From assembly GCF_002934265.1 (NCBI RefSeq), contig NZ_PTIX01000001.1, positions 372,001 through 436,000 on the forward strand: a DNA stretch of 64,000 nucleotides, written 5' to 3'. Positions 15,954 to 25,454 of this stretch are shown piece after piece. The notes below the pieces were generated by a model that did no database searches, was not told the DNA's origin, and was given only the letters and a program-made list of their open reading frames with translations. The number at the start of each line of letters is the position of its first letter. Within the stretch, counting starts at the first letter, position 1. The stretch comes from Actinokineospora auranticolor (GTDB lineage: Bacteria > Actinomycetota > Actinomycetes > Mycobacteriales > Pseudonocardiaceae). The position numbers were made by a program, and so were the translations under genes.

Positions 15954-16351
15954 CACCGGACACAGTGGAGGGCAAGGCGAGTCGCGGGCCCGCCCTGTTC
16001 ACTTGCCCGCACAACTAGACTTCGCTGACGCGCGGTTCATCCCGGTTTTCCGGTTTCCGGTCGCCCGTCGGGTTCCCCATTCACCAGTCGGTGGTGTTCA
16101 CCTCGGGTGAATGGTGGATGAATGTTCTTGTTCCGCAACGGGTTCGTCGCCCCGGGTGCGGTTTTCCCGCTGGCGGACGGGGTGTGTCCGACTGCGTGCT
16201 CGGCGTGAACGATCACAGGTCGGCGGGTGGGAACGAACTGTCGTTGTTCCGCGTGGAAACCCCGCGCAACGGTAGTGGGCGAGCCGGTCCGCAGTTCCCG
16301 GCCCGTGACCGGCGGGTTTGTCCCGTTTCCTTCCCTGCAAGGAGAACACTC
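15954..16351. other. Intergenic region before the secreted protease
   Basis: About 400 bases without a convincing gene. It contains GGGCAAG at 15970-15976 and its complement CTTGCCC at 16002-16008, a possible weak stem after the SPFH operon. It also contains the hairpin listed separately at 16097-16111. The open frame that precedes the protease here lacks coding-like third-position bias and conserved sequence, so I treat it as leader. Confidence 0.5.
16097..16111. promoter_or_regulatory. Inverted repeat, possible operator
   Basis: TTCACC-TCG-GGTGAA is an inverted repeat with six-base arms and a three-base spacer, 240 bases before the protease start. A further copy of the left arm (ATTCACC) lies at about 16079-16085, and ATGGTGGATGAATG follows. 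It could be a regulator-binding site for the protease gene. There is no factor to assign. Confidence 0.35.
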
Positions 16352-17029
16352 GTGGATCGGACATCCATCAGGCGCTGCCTGCCCGGCGTGGTGGCGGTGG
16401 CCGCCGCGTTGGGCGCGGTGGTCGTCATGCCGTCCGCGGACGCGGCCACCGGTGACCCGGCGGCCCTTCCGCACGGCCTGATCAAGACCGTGGACCACTA
16501 CCAGGTCAAGGAGGTCACGCCGGTGCGGGCGCCGCTCGACGCGGCCCCCTTGGCGGCGAAGAAGCTCAACTTCACCGAACAGGTGCAGCAGCAGGACCAG
16601 TGGTGCTGGGCCGCGACCGGCTCCAGCATCGAGCGGACCCTCGGCGCCACCGTCTCGCAGGCCGCGTTCTGCGCGGCGGGCAAGGGCGGCTCCGGTGGCT
16701 ACTGCCGCAACGAGGGCGCTGAGATCCCGGAGATCGTGCGGGCGTTCCAGGGCACCGGCTTCAACGCCCAGGACGCGGGCGGCGCGATCAGCTTCGCCTC
16801 CGTGCAGAAGCAGATCGACTCCGGCATCCCGCACCTCACCGGCATCTACTGGACCTCCGGCGGCGGCCACGCCAACGTGATCTACGGGTACGACGCGACC
16901 AACAAGTCGATCATGGTCGGCGACCCGTGGCCCTCGTACCAGCGGTACCAGACCTGGGCGTACACCCAGTACCGGTCCAACGCCCGGTTCCGCTGGAACG
17001 ACACCGTCGTCAACATCGCGAAGCGATAA
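16352..17029 (+). CDS. Secreted papain-like (C39/C70-like) cysteine protease
   Basis: The 225-residue protein has a classical signal peptide (RR then GVVAVAAALGAVVVMPSADA, cleavage near residue 31). The mature enzyme shows the papain-like triad: Cys85 in QQDQWCWAATGSS, His173 in GGGHANVIYGY and Asp191 in MVGDPWPS, with the oxyanion Gln just before the cysteine. This arrangement is typical of AvrRpt2-like or C39-like secreted peptidases. Further cysteines (107, 118) could form a disulfide. The GTG at 16352 is preceded by AAGGAG at a good distance. The next gene, nine bases away, encodes another exported protein and is probably co-transcribed. The substrate is unknown. Confidence 0.85.
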   Translation: MDRTSIRRCLPGVVAVAAALGAVVVMPSADAATGDPAALPHGLIKTVDHYQVKEVTPVRAPLDAAPLAAKKLNFTEQVQQQDQWCWAATGSSIERTLGATVSQAAFCAAGKGGSGGYCRNEGAEIPEIVRAFQGTGFNAQDAGGAISFASVQKQIDSGIPHLTGIYWTSGGGHANVIYGYDATNKSIMVGDPWPSYQRYQTWAYTQYRSNARFRWNDTVVNIAKR

Positions 17030-17038
17030 GGGGCGACG

Positions 17039-17818
17039 GTGCACACCTGCCGGAAGCTGGTCACCCTGACGATCGTCACGTTGATCGCGGTGTTCTGCTG
17101 CGGTGCGGCCTCCGCGCGCGAAGGGGTGGCGCGCCCGTCCTCGGCGGAGTACGCGGCCGCGCTGAACGCCGCGCGGGACCCGTCGGCGATCGGCTTCGCG
17201 AAGACCAACTTCCGGCAGGTCACCGGCGCCGACCCGGCGTCGGTGACCGTCGCCGACCACGGGGTCGCCGCCTACGTCCTCAACCCGGACTTCGTCCGCG
17301 GCGACGCCGACGCCCCGGCGGGCGTGCTGCAGTACATCGCGGTGACCGCCACGGCCGACAACGGCACGCGCGCCACGCTGCGCGCGACCCCGGACGCCCC
17401 GGGAACCTGGGTCGTCGGCAGCGTGTTCTCGGGGGATGACGAGGACGTGATGAGCAAGCGGCTGTCACCGGACTCGGTGCTGCTCAACGAACCCCAGATC
17501 AACGGGTGGTACGAGCTGCGGCCGACTGGGGTGGTGCTGTTGCAGGCGAGCCTGCCGCAGAACCCGGTCGGCGCCCTGATTCCGCTTGCCGAGTACCAGA
17601 AGCAGGTCAACCACCGGTACGGGGACAAGTTGCCGGGCTCGGACTACGAGAAGCGGAAGGGCATCGGCTTCGACCGGACCCCACCGGCCGAGGGCTGGTC
17701 CACCGCCGCGGTGGTACTGACCACAATCGGCGCCGCCGTCGTCCTGGCCGCCACCTTCTTCTTCTGGCGCCGCCGCTACCTCGCCCGCCACCGGGCCAGC
17801 GCCACTCCCACCGAGTAG
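17039..17818 (+). CDS. Exported protein with C-terminal membrane anchor, partner of the protease
   Basis: This 259-residue protein has a signal peptide (LVTLTIVTLIAVFCCGAASA) and an extracytoplasmic domain of about 180 residues. It ends with a single membrane helix (TAAVVLTTIGAAVVLAATFF) and a short basic cytoplasmic tail (WRRRYLARHR). The GTG start lies nine bases after the protease stop, so the two form an operon. The external domain contains no catalytic motif I can name. It could be a receptor, inhibitor, or docking protein for the protease at the cell surface. I do not recognise the family. Confidence 0.75.
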   Translation: MHTCRKLVTLTIVTLIAVFCCGAASAREGVARPSSAEYAAALNAARDPSAIGFAKTNFRQVTGADPASVTVADHGVAAYVLNPDFVRGDADAPAGVLQYIAVTATADNGTRATLRATPDAPGTWVVGSVFSGDDEDVMSKRLSPDSVLLNEPQINGWYELRPTGVVLLQASLPQNPVGALIPLAEYQKQVNHRYGDKLPGSDYEKRKGIGFDRTPPAEGWSTAAVVLTTIGAAVVLAATFFFWRRRYLARHRASATPTE

Positions 17819-18043
17819 CTCGACTGGTCGGTGGAGCCGCCTCCGTGACCTCTTCGATGGTTGCCTTGAGGTGCCCGCCGACTGCTGTCCTGGCCGCTAC
17901 GGACGTCATGCGACCGTGCCGCTGCTGAGAATGACGGCTGAGTTGGCCGACCCCGCCGCGAGTGAGCTGCCGAGTTCGCCTGCGTTCTCAACGGGCACGG
18001 CTCACGGTCTACCGCGAAGGCGCTGCGGTTTGCCACATAGGCG

Positions 18044-18466
18044 TCAGTCGAGCTTCTGGCCGTAGACGTGGTCGACCGCCAAGGTCAGCAGGACTCGGCG
18101 GTCGGCGACCATGACCTCGCGGTACTCCGCCCAGTCCGGGTGCTCGCCCGCGGCCGCTCGGTAGTAGTCGACCAGGGCTTCCACCTCCGGACCGTGTGGG
18201 TCGGTGCCCGGGCCCGTCACCGTCACCGTGCCCTCCGCGGTGGCCCAGGACAGGCCGTTCGCGCTGGTGACCTCCAGGGCCGCGCGTGGGTCTCGGCGGA
18301 GGTTGGCCGTCTTGGCGCGTTTGTCCGTGGCCGAGATGTAGATGATCCCCGCCGCCCGGTCGTAGTACGGCTGGATCGGGGACAGTTGGGGGCGGCCGTC
18401 CGCCTTGATGGTGGCCAGGACGCCGATGCGGCTCGACGCGAGCAGGGCGTGCGGGTCGAACGTCAT
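18044..18466 (-). CDS. PPOX-class F420-dependent oxidoreductase
   Basis: The 140-residue protein matches the split-barrel PPOX/FDOR fold: FDPHALLASSRIGVLATIKA then DGRPQLSPIQPYYD, the strand IIYISATDKRAKTANLRRDP, and a C-terminal barrel strand before VDHVYGQKLD. These enzymes are homodimers that bind F420 or a flavin. In actinomycetes they typically reduce enones, quinones or other electrophiles, so a detoxification or redox role is likely. I use the ATG at 18466, because an upstream GTG adds only seven unconserved residues. It is divergent from the next gene with a 126-base gap that must hold both promoters. Confidence 0.87.
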   Translation of the reverse strand: MTFDPHALLASSRIGVLATIKADGRPQLSPIQPYYDRAAGIIYISATDKRAKTANLRRDPRAALEVTSANGLSWATAEGTVTVTGPGTDPHGPEVEALVDYYRAAAGEHPDWAEYREVMVADRRVLLTLAVDHVYGQKLD

Positions 18467-18592
18467 GCCCCCATCCTCGACCCTCACGCCGTGTCAAGGT
18501 CAAGGGTCGCCTGTGGATGGACCACCGCGCACTGTCGGACCACCCCGCTAGCCTTCTGCTCGTTCACCGAGACAAAGGGGCAGGAGGGGACC

Positions 18593-19438
18593 GTGGGCTG
18601 GCTCGACGCCGCGGCCGGGTACCAGGTGCGCGTGGGGGAGAACGGGCGCGTGCAGTGCCGCAACGCCAAGGGCAAGGTGCTCGGCGCCGTGCCCGCGGCG
18701 CTCAAGGAGGACCCGGAGGTGGTCCGGCTGCGCCAGCTGGTGGAGTGGCTCGACCGGCACCGCGCGGAGTGCCTCTCCACAGTGGACGACTGGCTGGTCC
18801 GCTCCTTACCGGTGCCCACGACCCTGCTCGCCGAGGTCTGGCCCGACACCGCCTGGTCCGACGCGCTGCGCGACCTCGTCGTCACCGCCGGTGCCGAGAC
18901 CGGTTTCCTGCGCGACGCCGACCCCGAGCGCGGCGTCGGCCTGGTCAACCTCGACGGCGACACGGTCTGGCGCCACCCGGAGACCGTCTCCATCCCGCAC
19001 CCCGTGCTCCTCGACGACCTCGACGACCTGTGCGAGTTCGCCGCCGAGCTGGGCGTCGAGCAGCGCGCCCAGCAGCTGTTCCGGCAGACCTCCGCGCGCC
19101 CCGCCGAGCCCCCCGCGGGCGACCACGTGAGCGACTACGCCGACGGCCGCTTCGAGCAGCTCAACCACGCCATGGCCCGCTGCCGCGCGCTCGGCTACCC
19201 GGTGCGCGGCGGCGACGCCGTCTACTCCGCGTACGAGGGCGGCGAGGTCGTGCAGGCCCGGTTCTGGATCGGCGCCGACTACCCCGAGGGCGAGACCTGG
19301 ACCGGCGACCTGCGCTGGGTCCGCGCCGACGGCACCACCATCCCGCCCGCCGAGGTCGGGCCGGTCGCCTGGTCGGAGGGCATGCGCATGGCCGCTTCCG
19401 TGTACGCGGGCCGCGTCGTCGAGGAGGTGGCCGCGTGA
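18593..19438 (+). CDS. First gene of the MoxR/DUF5682-vWA cluster, unknown function
   Basis: The 281-residue soluble protein follows a CAGGAGGGG ribosome site and a GTG start. The N-terminal third is basic (QVRVGENGRVQCRNAKGK), and the remainder is acidic with the conserved-looking stretch GDTVWRHPETVSIPHPVLLD. The C-terminal part has a small beta-rich domain (ARFWIGADYPEGETWTGDLR). No signal, membrane helix or catalytic motif is evident. Its stop overlaps the start of the 1624-residue gene (GTGA), so the pair is coupled. Related genes accompany the MoxR, DUF5682, vWA and SWIM genes in actinomycete clusters, which is the only clue to its role. Confidence 0.7.
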   Translation: MGWLDAAAGYQVRVGENGRVQCRNAKGKVLGAVPAALKEDPEVVRLRQLVEWLDRHRAECLSTVDDWLVRSLPVPTTLLAEVWPDTAWSDALRDLVVTAGAETGFLRDADPERGVGLVNLDGDTVWRHPETVSIPHPVLLDDLDDLCEFAAELGVEQRAQQLFRQTSARPAEPPAGDHVSDYADGRFEQLNHAMARCRALGYPVRGGDAVYSAYEGGEVVQARFWIGADYPEGETWTGDLRWVRADGTTIPPAEVGPVAWSEGMRMAASVYAGRVVEEVAA

Positions 19439-22400
19439 GCAACCACAGTGTGAGCGCCGACAACGCCCTGCTCGCCGCCGGTGCCGTGCTGCCCGAGACG
19501 GACCTGCCCGGCGACGACCGCGACACCCTCGTCGCCCGCCGCTACGCGCACCCCGGCCTCGACGACCGCGTCGTGGTCCGGCTGGTGCCCGCCGTGCTCG
19601 GCGCGGCCGAGGACCTCACCTGCGAGTACCTGGGCTTCGACGCCCCCACCCGCACCGAACCGGTCGGCACCGCCAAGCGCGCGGCGCTGGGCTTCCCGGC
19701 CTGGGCGCTGATCCACGACCCGACCAACGCCCACCACGCGCTCGCCCTGGTCAAGGAGATCGAGCGGTTGGCCCGGGTCGCGAAGTCCCGGGCGGGCGCG
19801 GCCCGCGAGGGCTTCACCGAGCTGGCCGACATGCTCGGCCGCGCCGCACCGCACTTCCTGCCCACCTTCTTCGAGGAGGCGGGCCGGATCTTCCTGCGCC
19901 ACGGCAACACCACGTACGCCACCAGCATGTTCGGCAAGGCCCGCGAGGCCGAGGAGGTGCACGGCCTGGCCGTGGACCCGGACCGGGTGCGCGCGGTCTT
20001 CCTGGAGTTCGCCTTCGCGGGCGCCCTCTCGGCCAAGGCGCTCACCGCGTACGCCAAGGACCTGGCCCGCCGGTACCCGGCCGAGGAGGCGTACGAGCAG
20101 TTCCACACCCTCTGCGTCGAACGCGTCCGCGGCGGGCTCCCGCCGCACGCGGGCATGCCGGAAGACCTGCGCAGGCTGGCCAAGGCCGCCGGTCGGGACG
20201 CGCGCGCCGAGGACGAGCGCACCCTGCGCGGCGTGCTCGACGCGTCGGCCATCGGCCGGGCTGCGGGCACGTTCTGGAAGTCCTACCGCGCCGTGCTCAT
20301 CGCCATGGCCACCGCGGACGCGGAGCTGCGCGCCCGGCTGCTGGAGTTCGTCCCGGTCCAGACCGGCGCGCTCGACCTGTGGCTCGACATCCTCGGCTCC
20401 AGCGGCGCCACCGCCGCGCTGACCGGCCCGGTCGACCCGGCGGTCAGGACCACGCCCGCCGCGTGGCTCTCGGCCGTGATCACCACCCGCAACAGCGGCT
20501 GGGGCCGGGTCCCGCGCTCGTCCGGGCTGCTCGACCTGGTCACCGCCATGGTCGACCGGCTGACCGCCGACGCCGCCCCGGTGTCCGGCCCGGGCCGCTG
20601 GCGGGACCGCGAGATCGACCTGACGGACCTGCTCTACCACCACGGCATCCCGATCGCCGACCCCGAGCACGACTACCGCAACCCCGATGTCGACGACTGG
20701 CTCGCCGACCCCGGTCCCGGCCGCCGCGACCTCGTCGCGCTGGCCGCGCACGAGCCCGCCGTGCTCGGCGAGGGCGTGGTCCGCCACCTGTTCAGCCAGT
20801 CCGGTGACGACAACCTGGCCCGCCCCGAGACGGTGCGCGAGGTCCTCGCCGTGCCCGGGCTGCGCACCGCGCTCAACGCCTGGCTCACCACCCACGCGGG
20901 CGCGTTCGCCGCGGCGGGCGGCGGCGCGAGCCTGGTCGACCTCGGCCGCAACCTGCGCGAGCTGGCCGTGGTCCGGCTGCCCGAGGTGTTCGTCGACCAA
21001 CCCGGTGCCGCCGTCGACGTGGCAGGCGTCGACGTCGCCGCCGCGCTGCGCCGCACCCTGCGCGCCGGGTTGTTCGACGAGCTGGGCTGGCCCGCGCTGG
21101 AGGAGGCGGTGTCCCGCTTCCCCGCCAAGGCGCGCGAGGACCTCGCCGTGCGCGGTGAGGGCTGGCCCGCGCTGGTGCTGGGCGTCAAGGACCACTTCGT
21201 CGTGGTCGGCCCGGAGGGCGTGCTGGCCGAGCACCACGCCCAGGTGCCCGCGAAGCTGCGCCACCACTGGCACAACGACCTCGGTGTGGCCTGGTACGAC
21301 GGCACGCTGCTGGTCAGCTGGTTCGGCGAGGACGAGCGGTACGGCTACTGGAGCGGCGACCCGCGCCGCCACCACGAACTCGGCGGCGGCAACCCGTGGC
21401 AGGTGCGCGAGTTCCACCCGTCGATCCCGATGCCCGACGGCGGCCGGTTCACCGGCAGCCGGGTCGTGCACCCCGGTGACACCGCCGTTCCCGTGCCGCG
21501 CACCGCGCACGGCGACGGCCAGTCGGTGTGGTCGGGCGAGTACCGCAGCACGTCGTCCGGCGGGTCCTGGGTCTGGCACGAGATCGACCCGGCCACCGGC
21601 GAGAAGGGCCGCGCGGGCGTCCCCGCGTTCCTCGACGACTTCGCCGCCGACGGCGCCACCCTGGACCTGCGCAACTGCGACCTGCGCCCCACCACCCCCG
21701 GCACCGAGGCCAGCCCGCTGGGCGCGGCGGGTGGGCTGCACGGCTGGCGGGTCCGCCAGGAGGCGGACGGCACCTGGACCGGTGAGGGCATCGACGGCCG
21801 CCGGGCGACGGCCGCCCAGGTCGTGGTCGGGATGGTGGACGTGCCCGGCGCCCGGCTCACCATCGCCGAGCACTACTCCGGCCCGCACCTGCTCGACGCC
21901 GACGGCGTGTCCGTAGCCGAGCTGAGCGCGTCCGGCAGCCACGACGACTTCGCCGCGGGCACCCCGCTGATGCTGTCGTCCGCGTGGTGGCACGCGCTGC
22001 GGCCGCGTGACGAGGCCGGGTCGGCCGCCCTGCGCGCGGTCAGCCTGGAGTCGGCCCGGGAGATGGTCGAGGCCGCGACGGCCGAGATGCCCGCGCCGGA
22101 CGGCAGGCTGGACTGGCGCGACCTGGACCGCGACACCGACGTCAACCAGGTCACCTACGACCGGTTGCAGCGCGGCGACTACACCGCGCTCGACAAGGCG
22201 GTGCTGGCCGCGCTACCCGGCCTCACCCACCCGGCGCTGCTGGCAGGCGTGGTCGGCGTCGTGCGCCGCGCGGCCTGGCTCGGGCTCGCCGTGCGGGAGT
22301 TCGCCGAGTTGGGCGCCGCCGCCGAGCACGTGACAACCCCGGCCGCGGCCAGCGGCACGGCGGTCACCGAGGGCGAGGTCAAACTCGCGCTCGACTGGGT

Positions 22401-24309
22401 GCGCGCGGGGCGCAACGACGACGGCTCCCAGGCCCGGTCCACGCTGCCCGCGCTCCTCGCCGCGCTGCGGTCGGCGGGCGAGCGCACGGCGGGCGGGGCC
22501 GACCTGCCCGCCGAGGACCTGCCCGAGTGCGACAGCGCCGAGCGCTGGGTCGACCTGGTGCCGCACCTCGGCGCGGTCGCCGCGCGCGCCGCGTCACCGC
22601 TCACCCCGGACACCGAGCGCGCCGCGCTGGCCGAGGTGCTGCGGTGGACCGCGGACAGCGGCCTGCTCGACGGCGCGGGCCACTGGCGCGTGGTCGTCGT
22701 CCAGTCGCCGAAGGAACGCCCGGCCCGCCGCTTCCAGCTCGTCCCGGTGGCCGACGGCTTCTTCACCTCGCTCGCGGGGAGCTGGTGGGGCCCTGGCCGA
22801 ACCGGCACGGGCTTGCAATACACCCGGACAGCGGGGGTCTTCGCCGCGACCGGCGACTGGACGCTCAACCACCACTACGACCTGTCCGACCGGATCGACG
22901 GCGCCTGGGTCACCCGGTTCCTCGACCTGCTGGCCGAGCGGGGCCCGGCCCAGTGGCGGCCCGAGGCCGTGGCCGACCTGGTCGCGCGCACCGGCATGAG
23001 CACCGCCGACGCCGCGTACCTGCTCGCGGGCACTCCGGGGCTCTCGCGGTGGGGCGCGTCGTTCATCAGCACCGCGGACCGCGCCGTGCTGGGTCTGTCG
23101 CAGACCGGTGCCAAGGCGGCCAAGGAGCGCATGCGCCAGCTGAACGACCCGCTGCGCCGGGCGCTGACCGCCGCGGCGGCACCCGTCGACCCGGAGGCGC
23201 TGTGGACCACGGGGCCGGACACGACCGCGGTGGCCGCGGTGTGGACCGAGCGGTTCGGCGCCGTGACCCCGGTCGAGGACAGCGTGCTCCTCGACGCCGC
23301 GAAGCTGGTCCCGGTGCGGGGTTCGGCGGCGTACGTCACCGCCGTGCTCAGCCCGACCGCCTGCGAGTGGTTGACCACCGACGCCGAGTACCGGCTGGAG
23401 GACCGCAGGCTCGTCGCCAAGCACAAGGGCGGCTTCGACGAGTCGGACCTGTACGCGGTGGCCGTCGTCCTGCTGTGGCTCGCCCAGCGGCTGCCCGCCG
23501 GGTCGCCGCACCGGGCCGCGCTCGGCGAGGCGCTGGCGCTGGCCAGGCAACGGGTCGCGCACCCGGACTTCGCGATCGACGTCGGCGGCTGGCTCGACCC
23601 GGAGGAGGTCCAGGCGCTGGGCCTGGAGCCGCGCACCGAGGTGGGCAACGCCAAGTACCGCGACTGGCTCGGCACCTACTTCGACGGCCACCACCAGCGG
23701 TTCTACCTCTGGCCCGCGCGCATCGGCCCGCACGACGGCGACCTGCTGTCCGCGGTCATGGAGGTGACCCACTCGCACACCATCGAGGAGACCCTGGCGC
23801 TGCTGGCCTCCGACGGGCTGACGGCGGCCTGCGCGGTGGAACCGCTCGCCGAGGCCGACATCTACCACCAGGACCCGACGCGGTCGGTGCCGCACCTGGT
23901 CGAGGAGGTCGCCGCGCGGCACGGGCTCGACCCGGACGCCGCCGCGCTGTACCTGCAACTGCTGGCGCTGCCCGACCCGACGGACGCCAACGTCGCCCGC
24001 TGGACCGGGTGGAAGCCCGCGCGGCTGCGCAAGGCCCGCGCCGCCCTGGCCGAGTCCGACCTGGTGATCAGCGCCAAGCGGGCCCGGGCAGGACGGTCGC
24101 TGTTCCTGCCCGGCGGCTGGCTCGCGCTGTCCGCCCCGCACCTGCCCCTGGAGACGTGGAAGACCACCATGTTCGGCTTCGAGGCGCACCCGATGATCAT
24201 GGTCGTCGCCCGGGAACCCGTCGCCGAGCTGTTCACGCGCGCCTGGCGGCGGGTCCTCGACGGCGACGCGCCCGCGTACGAGAAGCTGGAGACGGGGCGG
24301 AAGCGATGA
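19435..24309 (+). CDS. Giant (1624 aa) DNA-binding-type protein of the MoxR cluster
   Basis: The protein is soluble and mostly helical, with no membrane segments. The middle (about residues 570-800) is beta-rich and has repeated Trp/Gly motifs such as YYGDPRRHHELGG-like and SGEYRSTSSGGSWVWHE. Near the C-terminus (about 1500-1560) there is a winged-helix-like segment: LYLQLLALPDPTDANVARWT, then KPARLRKARAALAESDLVIS. I cannot place the rest in a named family. Very large proteins of this type commonly accompany MoxR ATPases and may be clients or adaptors that the ATPase remodels. The GTG start overlaps the previous stop, and its stop overlaps the MoxR start (ATGA). The high-GC third positions are uniform, with no frameshift seen. 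Confidence 0.75.
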   Translation: MSNHSVSADNALLAAGAVLPETDLPGDDRDTLVARRYAHPGLDDRVVVRLVPAVLGAAEDLTCEYLGFDAPTRTEPVGTAKRAALGFPAWALIHDPTNAHHALALVKEIERLARVAKSRAGAAREGFTELADMLGRAAPHFLPTFFEEAGRIFLRHGNTTYATSMFGKAREAEEVHGLAVDPDRVRAVFLEFAFAGALSAKALTAYAKDLARRYPAEEAYEQFHTLCVERVRGGLPPHAGMPEDLRRLAKAAGRDARAEDERTLRGVLDASAIGRAAGTFWKSYRAVLIAMATADAELRARLLEFVPVQTGALDLWLDILGSSGATAALTGPVDPAVRTTPAAWLSAVITTRNSGWGRVPRSSGLLDLVTAMVDRLTADAAPVSGPGRWRDREIDLTDLLYHHGIPIADPEHDYRNPDVDDWLADPGPGRRDLVALAAHEPAVLGEGVVRHLFSQSGDDNLARPETVREVLAVPGLRTALNAWLTTHAGAFAAAGGGASLVDLGRNLRELAVVRLPEVFVDQPGAAVDVAGVDVAAALRRTLRAGLFDELGWPALEEAVSRFPAKAREDLAVRGEGWPALVLGVKDHFVVVGPEGVLAEHHAQVPAKLRHHWHNDLGVAWYDGTLLVSWFGEDERYGYWSGDPRRHHELGGGNPWQVREFHPSIPMPDGGRFTGSRVVHPGDTAVPVPRTAHGDGQSVWSGEYRSTSSGGSWVWHEIDPATGEKGRAGVPAFLDDFAADGATLDLRNCDLRPTTPGTEASPLGAAGGLHGWRVRQEADGTWTGEGIDGRRATAAQVVVGMVDVPGARLTIAEHYSGPHLLDADGVSVAELSASGSHDDFAAGTPLMLSSAWWHALRPRDEAGSAALRAVSLESAREMVEAATAEMPAPDGRLDWRDLDRDTDVNQVTYDRLQRGDYTALDKAVLAALPGLTHPALLAGVVGVVRRAAWLGLAVREFAELGAAAEHVTTPAAASGTAVTEGEVKLALDWVRAGRNDDGSQARSTLPALLAALRSAGERTAGGADLPAEDLPECDSAERWVDLVPHLGAVAARAASPLTPDTERAALAEVLRWTADSGLLDGAGHWRVVVVQSPKERPARRFQLVPVADGFFTSLAGSWWGPGRTGTGLQYTRTAGVFAATGDWTLNHHYDLSDRIDGAWVTRFLDLLAERGPAQWRPEAVADLVARTGMSTADAAYLLAGTPGLSRWGASFISTADRAVLGLSQTGAKAAKERMRQLNDPLRRALTAAAAPVDPEALWTTGPDTTAVAAVWTERFGAVTPVEDSVLLDAAKLVPVRGSAAYVTAVLSPTACEWLTTDAEYRLEDRRLVAKHKGGFDESDLYAVAVVLLWLAQRLPAGSPHRAALGEALALARQRVAHPDFAIDVGGWLDPEEVQALGLEPRTEVGNAKYRDWLGTYFDGHHQRFYLWPARIGPHDGDLLSAVMEVTHSHTIEETLALLASDGLTAACAVEPLAEADIYHQDPTRSVPHLVEEVAARHGLDPDAAALYLQLLALPDPTDANVARWTGWKPARLRKARAALAESDLVISAKRARAGRSLFLPGGWLALSAPHLPLETWKTTMFGFEAHPMIMVVAREPVAELFTRAWRRVLDGDAPAYEKLETGRKR

Positions 24310-25454
24310 CGGTCAAGCAGGCACCGGGTCGGCAGGTCGACCCGGCGGAGGACGCGTACCGCGACGAGTTGGCGTTCCTGGCCGCGTACGACGACGGGCC
24401 CCGGCCGCCGGGGTGGCGGCTCACGCCGCGCGCGGTGGTCACGTTCGTCGTGGGCAGCGACGCGCTGGCCCTGCCGTCCCCGGTGGACGGTCTGCCCGCG
24501 CGGCTGGCGATCAGCCCGAAGTTCGTCGGCGAGCGGGCGCTGGTCGAGCGGGCCGTGATCACCCTGGCGGGGGAGCGCGGGCTGCTGCTGGTCGGCGAGC
24601 CCGGTACGGCGAAGTCGATGCTGTCGGAGCTGCTGGCGGCGGCGGTGTCGGGCAGCAGCCAGCTCGTCGTGCAGGGCACCGCGGGCACCACCGAGGACCA
24701 GCTCCGCTACGGCTGGAACTACGCGCTGCTGCTCGCCGAAGGCCCGAGCCCGCGGGCGCTGGTGTCCTCGCCCGTGCTCACCGCGATGCGCACCGGCGGG
24801 GTCGTGCGCGTCGAGGAGGTCACGCGCTGCCTGCCGGAGGTGCAGGACGCGCTGGTGTCGATCCTGTCCGACCGGCGGATCGCGGTACCGGAGCTGTCCG
24901 GCACCGACGACGCCACCGTGCACGCGGCCCCGGGCTTCACCGTGATCGCCACGGCCAACCTGCGCGACCGCGGCGTGTCGGAGATGTCGGCGGCCTTGAA
25001 GCGCCGCTTCAACTTCGAGGCCGTCGGCCCCATCGGCGACCTGGCCGCCGAGACGGCGCTGGTCCGCAGGCAGGCCACGGCGGCGCTGGAGCGGGCCGCG
25101 GCCCCGTTCGCCATCGACGACGTGGTGCTGGAGGTCCTGGTCACCGCGTTCCGCGACCTGCGCGGCGGGGTGTCGGTGGAGGGCTGGGCGGTCGAGCGGC
25201 CGACGACGGTGATGAGCACCGCCGAAGCCGTCTCCGTCGCGACCTCCCTCGGCCTGGCCAACGCGTACTTCACCGCCGACCGCGACCCCCTGTCCCTGCT
25301 GCCGGGCCACCTCCTCGGCGTCGTCCGCAAAGACGACCCCACCGACGCGGCCCGCCTGTTGGCCTACTGGGACAGCACGGTCCGCCGCCGCGCCGAAGCG
25401 GGCACCCACACCTGGCGCCGCCTCTGGGACCTCCGCGATGTCCTCGAAGCCTGA
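24306..25454 (+). CDS. MoxR-family AAA+ ATPase
   Basis: The 382-residue protein has a Walker A GEPGTAKS at 97-104 and a divergent Walker B in VVRVEEVTRCLPEVQD (about 165-180), where a Glu pair takes the usual Asp-Glu place. The sensor 1 segment is FTVIATANLRD and the arginine-finger region is ALKRRFNFE. This is the MoxR layout, an AAA+ chaperone that partners vWA proteins to insert metals or mature complexes. The ATG overlaps the stop of the giant gene (ATGA). The vWA partner is the downstream fusion protein. The unusual Walker B may slow hydrolysis. No membrane segment is present, so it acts in the cytoplasm. Confidence 0.93.
   Translation: MTVKQAPGRQVDPAEDAYRDELAFLAAYDDGPRPPGWRLTPRAVVTFVVGSDALALPSPVDGLPARLAISPKFVGERALVERAVITLAGERGLLLVGEPGTAKSMLSELLAAAVSGSSQLVVQGTAGTTEDQLRYGWNYALLLAEGPSPRALVSSPVLTAMRTGGVVRVEEVTRCLPEVQDALVSILSDRRIAVPELSGTDDATVHAAPGFTVIATANLRDRGVSEMSAALKRRFNFEAVGPIGDLAAETALVRRQATAALERAAAPFAIDDVVLEVLVTAFRDLRGGVSVEGWAVERPTTVMSTAEAVSVATSLGLANAYFTADRDPLSLLPGHLLGVVRKDDPTDAARLLAYWDSTVRRRAEAGTHTWRRLWDLRDVLEA

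Noticed and set aside
15970-16008. GGGCAAG/CTTGCCC possible terminator after the SPFH operon
   Set aside because: Seven-base arms with a 25-base loop and no T-run; too weak to list as a terminator.
16091-16351. In-frame upstream extension of the secreted protease
   Set aside because: The extension would place about 87 residues before the signal peptide; a good ribosome site sits directly before the GTG at 16352.
19279-21993. 904-codon minus-strand frame antisense to the giant gene
   Set aside because: Low-complexity shadow sequence without motifs, on the opposite strand of a coupled gene.
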